A DNA stretch of 64,000 nt from Clostridia bacterium (GTDB taxonomy: Bacteria; Bacillota; Clostridia; Christensenellales; Borkfalkiaceae): contig JAFWBT010000026.1 of the NCBI GenBank assembly GCA_017507005.1, forward strand, positions 1 to 64,000, in the 5' to 3' direction. Each line of letters opens with the position of its first letter. Within the stretch, counting starts at the first letter, position 1. Below are positions 9,106 to 16,760 of this stretch, piece by piece. The notes below the pieces were generated by a model, which was not told where the DNA came from, did not search any database, and worked only from the letters and a program-made list of their open reading frames with translations. Position numbers and translations under genes: made by a program.

Positions 9106-9128
9106 CTTAAATAGAATATCTATTTAAG
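9106..9128. promoter_or_regulatory. Perfect palindrome upstream of the lipoprotein-uxuA operon
   Basis: CTTAAATAGA and TCTATTTAAG form a perfect inverted repeat around ATA. It lies between a possible promoter (TTGAAA at 9068, TATGTA about 17 bp downstream) and the ribosome-binding site at 9152. It could be an operator for a dimeric regulator or an mRNA hairpin in the leader. No T run follows, so it is not a terminator. Confidence 0.5.
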
Positions 9129-9163
9129 ACGAAAAAGGATAGGCTCCCAACAAGGAGGGGACG

Positions 9164-9640
9164 ATTATAAAAAAGGCGATTATAACAGTATGTATGACGG
9201 CATGTTTTGCATTTTCTGTATTTTTCGTAGGGTGTTTTAACAAGAAAAATTCAAGCGAACAGGAAAGCAACACGGCGAGCGTTTCCGTATCAGAGGAAAG
9301 CAGCTCCGTTTTAGAAAGTAGCGAGGCGGAATTTTCGTCGAGCGAAACCCAAACGGAAAGCACCGTGGGTGAAATAGAAATAAGCGAGGAAACGAGCGAC
9401 ACTACGAGTGAAGAAAGTAGCGAAAAAACGAGCGACGCCACGAGCGTAGAAACGAGCGAAGAAACGTCGTCAGAAAACGACGAGACGAGCGTTTCGGAAA
9501 CGGACAGCTCGGAAGAAGAAAGCTCGGAGATAGAAGAAAGCGAGAGCGAAGAGGAAAGCTCGGAAACGCACAGCTCGGCAAAGGAAGAAAGTGAAGAAAG
9601 CTCGGACGGTGAAAAATGGACGGGCGTACACAAGCCGTAA
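9164..9640 (+). CDS. Ser/Glu/Thr-rich putative lipoprotein with apparent AUU or AUA start
   Basis: After a strong AAGGAGG (9152-9158) the frame opens with ATT (9164) and ATA (9167). It then encodes Lys-Lys, a hydrophobic stretch and the lipobox FFVGC, a complete lipoprotein signal peptide. The first ATG is at 9194. It has no ribosome-binding site, and starting there would remove the basic n-region and leave only 13 residues before the Cys. The mature part (about 135 residues) is almost entirely Ser, Glu, Thr and Asp with no folded domain visible, so it resembles an extended surface stalk or linker. It precedes uxuA in the same direction. Function is unknown. Confidence 0.6.
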   Translation: MIKKAIITVCMTACFAFSVFFVGCFNKKNSSEQESNTASVSVSEESSSVLESSEAEFSSSETQTESTVGEIEISEETSDTTSEESSEKTSDATSVETSEETSSENDETSVSETDSSEEESSEIEESESEEESSETHSSAKEESEESSDGEKWTGVHKP

Positions 9641-9678
9641 GGCAAGAATAAAAATAAACGAATAAAGGAGAAATTTAT

Positions 9679-10764
9679 ATGCAGATGACCTTTCGTTGGT
9701 ACGGCGAAGGTAACGATCGTATCAGTTTGCAGGATATCAAGCAAATCCCTGGTGTAAAAGGGATTGTATGGGCTTTGCACGACAAGATGCCCGGGGAGAT
9801 TTGGGAAGAACACGAAATCGCGGCGGTGAAGGCGCAATGCGATAAGTACGGCTTTAATATCGACGTAGTGGAATCGGTGAACGTACACGACGATATCAAA
9901 ATCGGCTTGCCCACGAGAGATAAATATATCGAAAATTATATAACGACGATTCGCAATCTTGCAAAATTCGGCGTAAAGGTAATCTGTTACAACTTTATGC
10001 CTATTTTCGACTGGACGAGAAGTAATCTTTTCCACGAAGTCGGTGACGGTTCGACGGCGTTGTTCTATGAAAAGGGTATGATTCAGGACGATTATAACGC
10101 AATGGCGAAATATATCCTCGATTTCACGGAAAAATACAATATGTCGTTCCCTGGCTGGGAGCCTGAACGTATGGCGAAGCTGGACGAGCTGTTTAAGGCG
10201 TACGAGGGCGTCGACCACGAAAAATTGTGGGCAAACCTCAAATATTTCTTGGAAGCGTTGATGCCCGTATGCGAAGAAACGGGTATCAAAATGGCAATCC
10301 ATATGGACGATCCCCCTTGGGATATTTTCGGCTTGCCTAGATTGCTCGTGGACGAGCCGAGTATCGATAGATTCTTGAAAATGGTCGATCATCCTTGCAA
10401 CTGCTTGACGCTTTGCTCGGGTAGTTTGAACGCAAACCCCGAAAACAACGTGGCGGACATCGTAAGAAAGCATTGCGACCGTATTGCGTTCGCGCATATT
10501 CGTAACGTGAAACATTTTGAAAACGGCGATTTCTCGGAAGCGAGCCATCGTGATTGCGACGGCGATACGGGAATTTTGAATATTCTCAAAGCGTACCACG
10601 ATTGTGGTTTTGACGGCTATATTCGTCCCGACCACGGCAGGCATCTTTGGGGTGAAAAAGCGGGTACGGTACGCCCTGGCTACGGCTTGTACGACCGCGC
10701 TTTGGGGATTATGTATATGCTCGGCGTATGGGATATGCTCGATCGTTTAGAGGGTAAAATTTAA
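9679..10764 (+). CDS. uxuA: Mannonate dehydratase
   Basis: A 361-residue UxuA-type TIM-barrel enzyme that dehydrates D-mannonate to 2-keto-3-deoxy-D-gluconate in hexuronate breakdown. Typical features are the N-terminal MTFRWYG, PGVKGIVWALHD, YNFMPIFDWTR, AIHMDDPPWDIFGLPR with metal ligands, LTLCSGSL, HIRNV and the final DGYIRPDHGRHLWGE. An AAAGGAG site precedes the ATG. No uxaC, uxuB or kdgK is in the window. One of the Gfo/Idh dehydrogenases could supply mannonate or an analogue, but this is inference. Confidence 0.92.
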   Translation: MQMTFRWYGEGNDRISLQDIKQIPGVKGIVWALHDKMPGEIWEEHEIAAVKAQCDKYGFNIDVVESVNVHDDIKIGLPTRDKYIENYITTIRNLAKFGVKVICYNFMPIFDWTRSNLFHEVGDGSTALFYEKGMIQDDYNAMAKYILDFTEKYNMSFPGWEPERMAKLDELFKAYEGVDHEKLWANLKYFLEALMPVCEETGIKMAIHMDDPPWDIFGLPRLLVDEPSIDRFLKMVDHPCNCLTLCSGSLNANPENNVADIVRKHCDRIAFAHIRNVKHFENGDFSEASHRDCDGDTGILNILKAYHDCGFDGYIRPDHGRHLWGEKAGTVRPGYGLYDRALGIMYMLGVWDMLDRLEGKI

Positions 10765-10768
10765 GAGT

Positions 10769-11587
10769 ATGAAAGAATATTTAATAGCGGTGGATATGGA
10801 AGGCGTGCACGGCGTTATGGGTGTGCCCTATAACGAATCGCCTATCTATTCTTTGCCAAGAAGTTCGGAACAATACCGCAACGCCGTTGCCTCTGCGACG
10901 AAAGAGGTGAACGTAGCGATAGCGGCGCTGTTTGATAGCGGAGCAACGAAAGTGTGCGTTTGGGATAATCACGGCGGCGGTGGCAATCTCGATTTTTCGT
11001 TGATTGATTCGCGCGCACAGCAGGTAATGCCCGACAATAACCGTCCGCGTATGGAATTTATGGGCGAGTATGCGTTTGACGGCGTGGTGTATATCGGTTA
11101 TCACGCGCGTGCTGGCTCGCATCGCGGGGTTTTGTCGCATACCTTTAACGGTATCGATATACAGTACTACAAGCTGAACGGAAAGCAGATAGGCGAATTT
11201 GAATTTGACAGCTATATCGCGGCGTCGTACGGCGCGCCTGCGCTTTTTGTGGCGAGTGACGACGTTTGCGTGGGACAGGTGTTAGAGCACAGCCCTGAAA
11301 CGGAAACGGTGGTTACGAAGATAGCGAAATCTCGCCGCGTGGCGGAATATCTGGACGAGGAAGAAGTGCTCGCCAAGATATACGAAGGGGTAAAGCGCAG
11401 TGTTGCGAAAAACGTACAGCCCCAGCCGCTCTCGTTCCCGAGCGCGTTTGAAGTCCGTTACACGAAAGTGGAAGTGGCGGAATGGATGTACGAATCCAAG
11501 GGCGAAAAAATTCCTCTCACTTTCGCAGAGGACGCGAATACGATACGCGCAACGTTGAAAAATATTGACGATTTGCGGGTGTTTTAA
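10769..11587 (+). CDS. M55 family peptidase (DppA-like D-aminopeptidase), copy 1
   Basis: A 272-residue protein of the M55 family, zinc-dependent D-aminopeptidases that form decameric rings. The N-terminal metal motif is DMEG (Asp9, Glu11), followed by the His-containing WDNHGGGGN, YIGYHA and LSHTFNG segments and a Glu in GEFEFDS. It starts 4 bp after uxuA, so translation is probably coupled. A D-amino-acid peptidase in a sugar locus suggests salvage of peptidoglycan-type peptides or an unrecognised substrate. The paralog next to it is clearly homologous, with long shared stretches such as FDSGATKVCVWDNHGGGG. Confidence 0.85.
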   Translation: MKEYLIAVDMEGVHGVMGVPYNESPIYSLPRSSEQYRNAVASATKEVNVAIAALFDSGATKVCVWDNHGGGGNLDFSLIDSRAQQVMPDNNRPRMEFMGEYAFDGVVYIGYHARAGSHRGVLSHTFNGIDIQYYKLNGKQIGEFEFDSYIAASYGAPALFVASDDVCVGQVLEHSPETETVVTKIAKSRRVAEYLDEEEVLAKIYEGVKRSVAKNVQPQPLSFPSAFEVRYTKVEVAEWMYESKGEKIPLTFAEDANTIRATLKNIDDLRVF

Positions 11588-11611
11588 TAGGTCGAATTGT
11601 AGAGGTCTAAT

Positions 11612-12424
11612 ATGGAATATTTAATAGCGGTGGACTTGGAAGGCGTGCACGGCGTCGTCGGCGAGCCGTATCAAGGCTTGGGCAGAGTGAGTTGTCCCGA
11701 AGAATACCAAAAAGCGGTGGCTGCGGCGACGAAAGAAGTGAACGCGGCGGTGGCGGCTTTGTTTGATAGCGGCGCAACGAAAGTGTGCGTTTGGGACAAT
11801 CACGGCGGCGGTGGCAATCTCGATTTTTCGTTGATTGATTCGCGCGCGCAACAGGTGAAGCCCGACAATAGCCGTCCGCGTATGGAGTTTTTGTCCGAGC
11901 ACGATTTTAAGGGCTTGGTGTATATCGGGTATCATTGTAAAGACGGCACGATAAACGGCGTTTTGGCGCACACGTTCAGCTCCGTCAATATGCAATATTA
12001 CAAAATCAACGGTCAAGCGAAAGGGGAGTTGGATTTCGATACTTGCATTGCAGGCTCGTACGGCGTACCCGCTATTTTTGCGGCGAGCGACGACCTTTGC
12101 GTCCAGCAAATGCAAGAGTGCAACCCCGACACCGTTACGGTGATAACGAAATACGCCAAGGGCAGAAACAAGGCGGATTTTCGCGATAGCGACGAAGTTG
12201 TAAGGGATATCTACGAGGGCGTAAAACGCGCGGTAAAGGCGAATATACAGCCGATTACGATGCAATTTCCTTGCCAGATAGAAATACGGTATACCCGTAT
12301 GGAAATGTCGGCGTGGATTTTGGAATCGCGAAAGGCGGCGTTGGATAGCCTGCAATACGGCGACGACGCGCATATTTTGACGGCTACGTTGAAAGATATC
12401 GACGATTTACGAGTGTGCATTTAA
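11612..12424 (+). CDS. M55 family peptidase (DppA-like D-aminopeptidase), copy 2
   Basis: A 270-residue tandem paralog of the preceding gene. It keeps the metal motifs (DLEG, WDNHGGGGN, YIGYHC, LAHTF, GELDFDT) but differs in the loop after the second His (CKDGTINGV instead of ARAGSHRGV) and in the C-terminal third. The pair probably arose by tandem duplication and then diverged in substrate range, or forms a mixed oligomer. It lies 24 bp after copy 1 and shortly before the GH2 gene in the same operon. Confidence 0.85.
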   Translation: MEYLIAVDLEGVHGVVGEPYQGLGRVSCPEEYQKAVAAATKEVNAAVAALFDSGATKVCVWDNHGGGGNLDFSLIDSRAQQVKPDNSRPRMEFLSEHDFKGLVYIGYHCKDGTINGVLAHTFSSVNMQYYKINGQAKGELDFDTCIAGSYGVPAIFAASDDLCVQQMQECNPDTVTVITKYAKGRNKADFRDSDEVVRDIYEGVKRAVKANIQPITMQFPCQIEIRYTRMEMSAWILESRKAALDSLQYGDDAHILTATLKDIDDLRVCI

Positions 12425-12450
12425 AGAGTTTCTCATATAGGGAGAGAAAT

Positions 12451-14799
12451 ATGAAAGAAAGTATAAAGATAGAAAACTGGAAATTGGCTTGGATTCCCAA
12501 CGCAGAAGTGTGTAAAAAGGGGATTTGTTTAACGACGCCTTGCGAGGTGGAAAACAGCGGCTATAAATGGATAGAGGCGAGTGTCCCTGGGAATTTTGAG
12601 CTGGATTTTATGCGCGAGGGATTGTTGGACGACGTGTACGTTGGCGCAAACAGCGTCAAGACGCAGCGTTTGGAAAATCTGCATTTGTATTATTACACCG
12701 AGTTTACCTATTCGGCAAAGGACGGCTACGATAGCGTGCTGTGCTTTGAGGGGATTGATACGGTGGCGGAGATTTATTTAGACGGCGAGGAAATCGGTTT
12801 TGTGGAAAATATGTTCCACGCGCATCGTTTTTCATTGCGCGGCGTAAAGGACGGCGTGCATACGTTGCTCGTACATATCGTCCCTGCGACCATTTATTCC
12901 CGTCAATTCGAGATTCCGGCTATGTGCTATGGTATGAAATACAACCACGACGGGATTCAGCTGCGTAAGGCTGGCTCTATGTTCGGCTGGGATATTATGC
13001 CGAGATTGGTGTCGGCAGGGCTTTGGAAGCCCGTCTGTATCGAATATCTGCCCAAGGCGCGTATTTGCAATCCGTTCACGTATACGAATTGTTTGAATCC
13101 AAACGGCTCGGCGTATCTTATCACGACGCTGAAAATACAATCGGAAGAGGATTTTATTTCCGATTATCGCGTGGTGATTACGGGCAAGTGCGGAGATAGC
13201 GAGTTCCGTCAGGAATATCGTCCGTTTTGCGCTTCGTTAAAGATAGAATTTGAATTGCAAAATGCAAAGCTGTGGTGGCCGAAAAATTACGGCGAACAGA
13301 ATTTGTACGATATCGAGATTACGCTCTTGTATAACGGCGTGGTATGTGATAAGGCGAACTATCGTATCGGTGTTCGTACGGTATGGCTCAAACGTACGTC
13401 CTGCTCGGGCGACGACGGGGAGTTCTGTTTTATTATCAACGGCAAAAAGATTTTTGTTACGGGTACGAACTGGGTGCCCACCGACGCGTTCCCGTCCCGT
13501 CAAGACGAATACACCCTGCGCGATATCCGCCTTGCGGACGACGTGGGCTGTAATATGATTCGTTGCTGGGGTGGCAACGTTTACCCCTCCGACCTTTTGT
13601 ACGATTATTGCGACGAGCACGGTATTATGATTTGGCAAGACTTCGCGCTTGCTTGTGGACACTATCCCGACGACGAACGCCTTTGTCGGCTCGTGAAAGA
13701 GGAAGTGAAACAAATCGTAATCGAACGCCGCAACCACCCTGCGCTTGTCGTATGGGCAGGGGATAACGAGTGCGACTGTTTTGTCGTTCCTGGCTGGGAA
13801 ACGCATAAAACGGAGAACGAGCCGTCGGCTATGCTCGATCCCAACTATAACAAACTCACGCGCGATACGATTTTGCGCGAAGTGCGTAATCACGACGCTA
13901 CCCGTCCGTATTTGCCTAGCTCGCCGTATTTGGACGAGATTGCATATAAACTGGGTATGCCTGCGGAATCGCATATCTGGGGCCCGCGCGATTTCTTTAA
14001 GGGTGAATATTACGGCAATACGGAGTGCCATTTTGCTTCGGAAATCGGCTATCACGGCTGTCCTTCGCCGAAGTCTTTATCGCAGTTTATTTCTGCGGAA
14101 AGTATGCCGAAAAAATCCATTTACGATATTTGTGACAATGCCGAGTGGCTGATTCACGCCGCGGGTATCGAGCCTGTGGTAGAGGGCAATCCTTACGCGT
14201 ATCGTCTGCCTTTGATGATTAGCCAAGTGGAGCGTATCTTTGGCAAGGCGAGCGACGATTTGGCGGAATTTGCGCGTCAGAGCCAAGTTTCGCAGGCGGA
14301 AGCGGTGAAATATTTCATTGAAAGTTTCCGTGTGGATAAATGGAGAAAGACGGGCATTTTATGGTGGAATATCATTGACGGTTGGCCGCAGGTATCCGAC
14401 GCCGTGGTGGATTGGTACGGCTGTAAAAAGATAGCGTATCATTATATCAAGCGTTCGCAACAGCCCCTTTGTTTGATGTGCGACGAGCCGAAAAACGGCA
14501 AGATAGACCTCGTAGCGACGAACGAAACGAGAGAGCGTAAAAAGGTGCAATATTCCGTGGAAAATCTCGTGACGGGCGAAATCTTGAAAAAAGGCTCGTT
14601 TAATATCGAAGCGGATGGGATTTTGCGTATCGAGCGTCTGCCCGAGCTGAAAAACTCGTTCTATCTTATCCGTTGGACGGACGGAACGAGCGAGGGGGTA
14701 AACCATTTCACGACGACTATCGGCGACGATTGGACGTGGGAGAAATACGCCGAGTGTCTTAAAAAAGCAGGGTTCTACGACGAATTTGAGGGCTTTTAA
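12451..14799 (+). CDS. GH2 family beta-mannosidase-like glycoside hydrolase
   Basis: A 782-residue GH2 enzyme: sugar-binding jelly roll (about 1-180), immunoglobulin-like domain (about 190-310) and TIM barrel. The acid/base Glu is in WAGDNE (about residue 439) and the nucleophile Glu is in FASEIGYHG (about 531), the beta-mannosidase pattern. I use the ATG at 12451, preceded by GGGAGAG, not the in-frame ATG at 12415 inside the preceding gene. There is no signal peptide, so it is cytoplasmic. It is the last gene of the operon. With GH20 and GH94 it fits removal of beta-linked mannose from short oligosaccharides. Confidence 0.85.
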   Translation: MKESIKIENWKLAWIPNAEVCKKGICLTTPCEVENSGYKWIEASVPGNFELDFMREGLLDDVYVGANSVKTQRLENLHLYYYTEFTYSAKDGYDSVLCFEGIDTVAEIYLDGEEIGFVENMFHAHRFSLRGVKDGVHTLLVHIVPATIYSRQFEIPAMCYGMKYNHDGIQLRKAGSMFGWDIMPRLVSAGLWKPVCIEYLPKARICNPFTYTNCLNPNGSAYLITTLKIQSEEDFISDYRVVITGKCGDSEFRQEYRPFCASLKIEFELQNAKLWWPKNYGEQNLYDIEITLLYNGVVCDKANYRIGVRTVWLKRTSCSGDDGEFCFIINGKKIFVTGTNWVPTDAFPSRQDEYTLRDIRLADDVGCNMIRCWGGNVYPSDLLYDYCDEHGIMIWQDFALACGHYPDDERLCRLVKEEVKQIVIERRNHPALVVWAGDNECDCFVVPGWETHKTENEPSAMLDPNYNKLTRDTILREVRNHDATRPYLPSSPYLDEIAYKLGMPAESHIWGPRDFFKGEYYGNTECHFASEIGYHGCPSPKSLSQFISAESMPKKSIYDICDNAEWLIHAAGIEPVVEGNPYAYRLPLMISQVERIFGKASDDLAEFARQSQVSQAEAVKYFIESFRVDKWRKTGILWWNIIDGWPQVSDAVVDWYGCKKIAYHYIKRSQQPLCLMCDEPKNGKIDLVATNETRERKKVQYSVENLVTGEILKKGSFNIEADGILRIERLPELKNSFYLIRWTDGTSEGVNHFTTTIGDDWTWEKYAECLKKAGFYDEFEGF

Positions 14800-14860
14800 T
14801 GCCTACGGTTCGTATACCTTAGTGGGGGTAGCCCTATAAGGCGAGAATAATCAAATATAT

Positions 14861-14902
14861 AACAGCCAAGCGCGATAATAATCGTGACTTGGCTGTTTTT
14901 TT
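14861..14902 (+). terminator. Terminator of the uxuA-M55-GH2 operon
   Basis: AACAGCCAAG (14861-14870) pairs with CTTGGCTGTT (14888-14897), followed by eight T. It separates the glycan locus from spoVAE. Confidence 0.88.
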
Positions 14903-14950
14903 TGTATACTTTTTCGATTATTTCCGCAAAATGAAAGAAAAGGAGGGGTG

Positions 14951-15335
14951 TATGTACGAGCAATATTTAGAAATACTGTGGGGATTTGTAAAAGCGTTTG
15001 CGGTGGGCGGTTTTATATGTATGATTGCACAAGTGGTCATCAATTTCACCGACCTCACGGCAGGCAAAATACTCGTTTTGTTTATGCTCGTGGGGGTAGC
15101 GTTGCAGGGCTTGGGGGTGTATCAATACCTCGTGGATTTCGCAGGCGCAGGGGCGACGGTGCCGATTAGCGGCTTTGGCTATCTTTTGGCGAACGGCGCG
15201 ATTAAGGGCGCGCAGAGGGGCTTTTTCGGCGCGGTGACGGGCGCGTTGTCGGCGGCGAGCGCAGGCGTGTCGGCGGCTGTCGTCTTTTCCTTTATTATGG
15301 CGACGTTTTTTAAATCCAAAACAAAGAAAAATTAA
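14951..15335 (+). CDS. spoVAE: Stage V sporulation protein AE (SpoVAE)
   Basis: A 128-residue integral membrane protein of the SpoVAC/SpoVAE family, part of the channel that moves Ca-dipicolinic acid into the forespore. The family core is clear: FICMIAQVVINFTDLTAGK, VGVALQGLGVYQYLVDFAGAGATVP and the small-residue helix near the end. The ATG at 14951 follows an AAGGAGGGG site. In sporulating Firmicutes spoVAC, spoVAD and spoVAE are usually contiguous. Here only a spoVAD fragment is present, 14.4 kb upstream, and no spoVAC is visible. Confidence 0.88.
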
Positions 15336-15415
15336 AGAAAATTTTAATAAAATTGCAAAAAAAATTCCTTTTCGTTGCGTCTTATATACGTAAGGGCGAA
15401 AAATAACGAAAACTC

Positions 15416-15444
15416 TTGCGCGGATAGAAAAAGTGTGTTATACT
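15416..15444 (+). promoter_or_regulatory. Promoter of the 15467 lipoprotein gene
   Basis: TTGCGC (15416-15421) and TATACT (15439-15444) are separated by 17 bp, just upstream of a GGAGGG ribosome-binding site. Confidence 0.65.
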
Positions 15445-15466
15445 AATAACGACGGAGGGCTTGAAG

Positions 15467-15973
15467 ATGAAAAGAAAGGTAGCGATTTGTATGGCGGCGG
15501 CGTGGCTTTGCGCAGCGTTTTGCGGCGTAGGCTGTCGGGATAAAACGTATAAAGAAAACGTGAAATACTATTTTGACGACGTATCGTTCAAACGCTCAAA
15601 AGGGCTGACGATGGACGATTTGCGTGCGCTCGTGCCAGTAGGGCGGGATTTTAAATCGGTGGACGATTTTGAGGACTATATCGAAGACAATTTGAAAACG
15701 TATACCATTGTGAGGCAAGACGGAGATACGACGGAGCGTATTTCCGTGGCTATGGATATTGATTGGCTGAAAGTGCGCGGTGACGAATTTATTGTTTGTG
15801 TCGACGGTGTAGAGGAAAGCTACGATTATGTAAAAAAAGGCAACCACTTTTTAGTGGAACAATGGAATTTCTATTTTACAGACGGGGAATTTCGTCTGGA
15901 AAGAGGGCTGTATTTCGACGGCTCTGGGGCGGAAATGAAAGAGTTTGCAATCGTTTACGAATTTGAGGATTAA
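15467..15973 (+). CDS. Putative lipoprotein of unknown function
   Basis: A 168-residue protein with a basic n-region (MKRK), a hydrophobic segment and a possible lipobox ending in GVGC at about residue 22. The mature part is acidic, with regular charged and aromatic residues and no motif I recognise. I choose the ATG at 15467, eight bases after GGAGGG, over the in-frame TTG at 15461. It has its own promoter and a terminator that also serves the convergent yunB operon. Function is unknown. Confidence 0.65.
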   Translation: MKRKVAICMAAAWLCAAFCGVGCRDKTYKENVKYYFDDVSFKRSKGLTMDDLRALVPVGRDFKSVDDFEDYIEDNLKTYTIVRQDGDTTERISVAMDIDWLKVRGDEFIVCVDGVEESYDYVKKGNHFLVEQWNFYFTDGEFRLERGLYFDGSGAEMKEFAIVYEFED

Positions 15974-15980
15974 AAAAGGG

Positions 15981-16010
15981 AAAGACAGGGCGGCGGCTCT
16001 GTCTTTTTTA
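15981..16010. terminator. Bidirectional terminator
   Basis: AAAGACAGGGC (15981-15991) pairs with GCTCTGTCTTT (15996-16006) with one wobble pair. T runs flank it on both strands, so it ends the lipoprotein gene and the convergent murG-yunB operon. Confidence 0.8.
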
Positions 16011-16040
16011 TGGTTTTTGGGGAGCTTTTGGGGTATGGTG

Positions 16041-16760
16041 TCAAGGCGTGAGGTCGGGCTTTTTGCCAAAGACGTCCGATTGTAGATAGGCGTCGGGGAC
16101 GCTCCCGACGATTACCGATTCGCCTACGAGAATTTCTGTCATCACCGCAAAATTTTCCGTGCGCGAGGGCATAACGATACTGATATCCGCAATCACGTTG
16201 AGATAGATAGAGTGTTTCGTTTGGTTGATTCCCACGCTCTCGAACGTGGAGGAAAAATCGCACGATACACTGCTGACGGGGATAATCCGAAAATGAATAC
16301 TCGGGCCAAGCCCAGCCAACGCCTCTACGCCCGTCAACGCGCCCAAGGGAACGGGAATACCGTTTAGGCTCAGATTTTTGAGGTTGGATTGTGAAATGGA
16401 AGCGGTGTCGCGCGCGATTTTGTTGATTTTTAACGGATTGGCGGCAACGGCAACAATTTTGCCCGTTTCGTCGCGGTCAATCGTCACGAGATCGTCATAG
16501 CGAATATCGTCGCTCAGAGTGTAATATACGGCGTCGTTGACGGCGATCGTCGTGCTAGCGCGCATCGTTGCCTCACTGATAGAGATAAGCACGCGCGTCA
16601 CGTTGCGCTGAAAATAAACGAGCAGAGCGATTGTAAGAGTAACGCTCGTCAACAGCGCGAGAATCAGCCGTTTTTTTCGGCGTTTACGCTTGTTGCCGCG
16701 CGGATAGGGGAGCGCGTAGCGTGGAATTGCGGGATCTTGGCTCGTTTGCGCGCGACTCAT
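16041..16760 (-). CDS. yunB: Sporulation protein YunB
   Basis: A 239-residue protein: a basic cytoplasmic N-terminus (KRKRRKKR), one transmembrane helix at about 32-50, and an extracytoplasmic domain with the YunB hallmarks IRYDDLVTIDRDETGKIV, the small PLGALTG motif, GPSIHFRIIPV, FESVGINQTKHSIYL and a C-terminal VGSVPDAYL. YunB is a mother-cell sporulation protein in Bacillus, and its biochemical role is unclear. Its ATG overlaps the murG stop in a TCAT/ATGA arrangement, so the two are translationally coupled, which ties this MurG to sporulation. Confidence 0.88.
   Translation of the reverse strand: MSRAQTSQDPAIPRYALPYPRGNKRKRRKKRLILALLTSVTLTIALLVYFQRNVTRVLISISEATMRASTTIAVNDAVYYTLSDDIRYDDLVTIDRDETGKIVAVAANPLKINKIARDTASISQSNLKNLSLNGIPVPLGALTGVEALAGLGPSIHFRIIPVSSVSCDFSSTFESVGINQTKHSIYLNVIADISIVMPSRTENFAVMTEILVGESVIVGSVPDAYLQSDVFGKKPDLTP

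Noticed and set aside
9124..10644. A 506-codon open frame on the minus strand over the lipoprotein and uxuA genes
   Set aside because: It is antisense to uxuA, a clear family member, and its protein has no recognisable domain. Skewed codon use keeps the opposite frame open, and the C-terminal half mirrors the Ser/Glu repeats.
15461..15466. TTG at 15461 as start of the lipoprotein gene
   Set aside because: It directly abuts the GGAGGG site. The ATG at 15467 has the right spacing and gives a better basic n-region.
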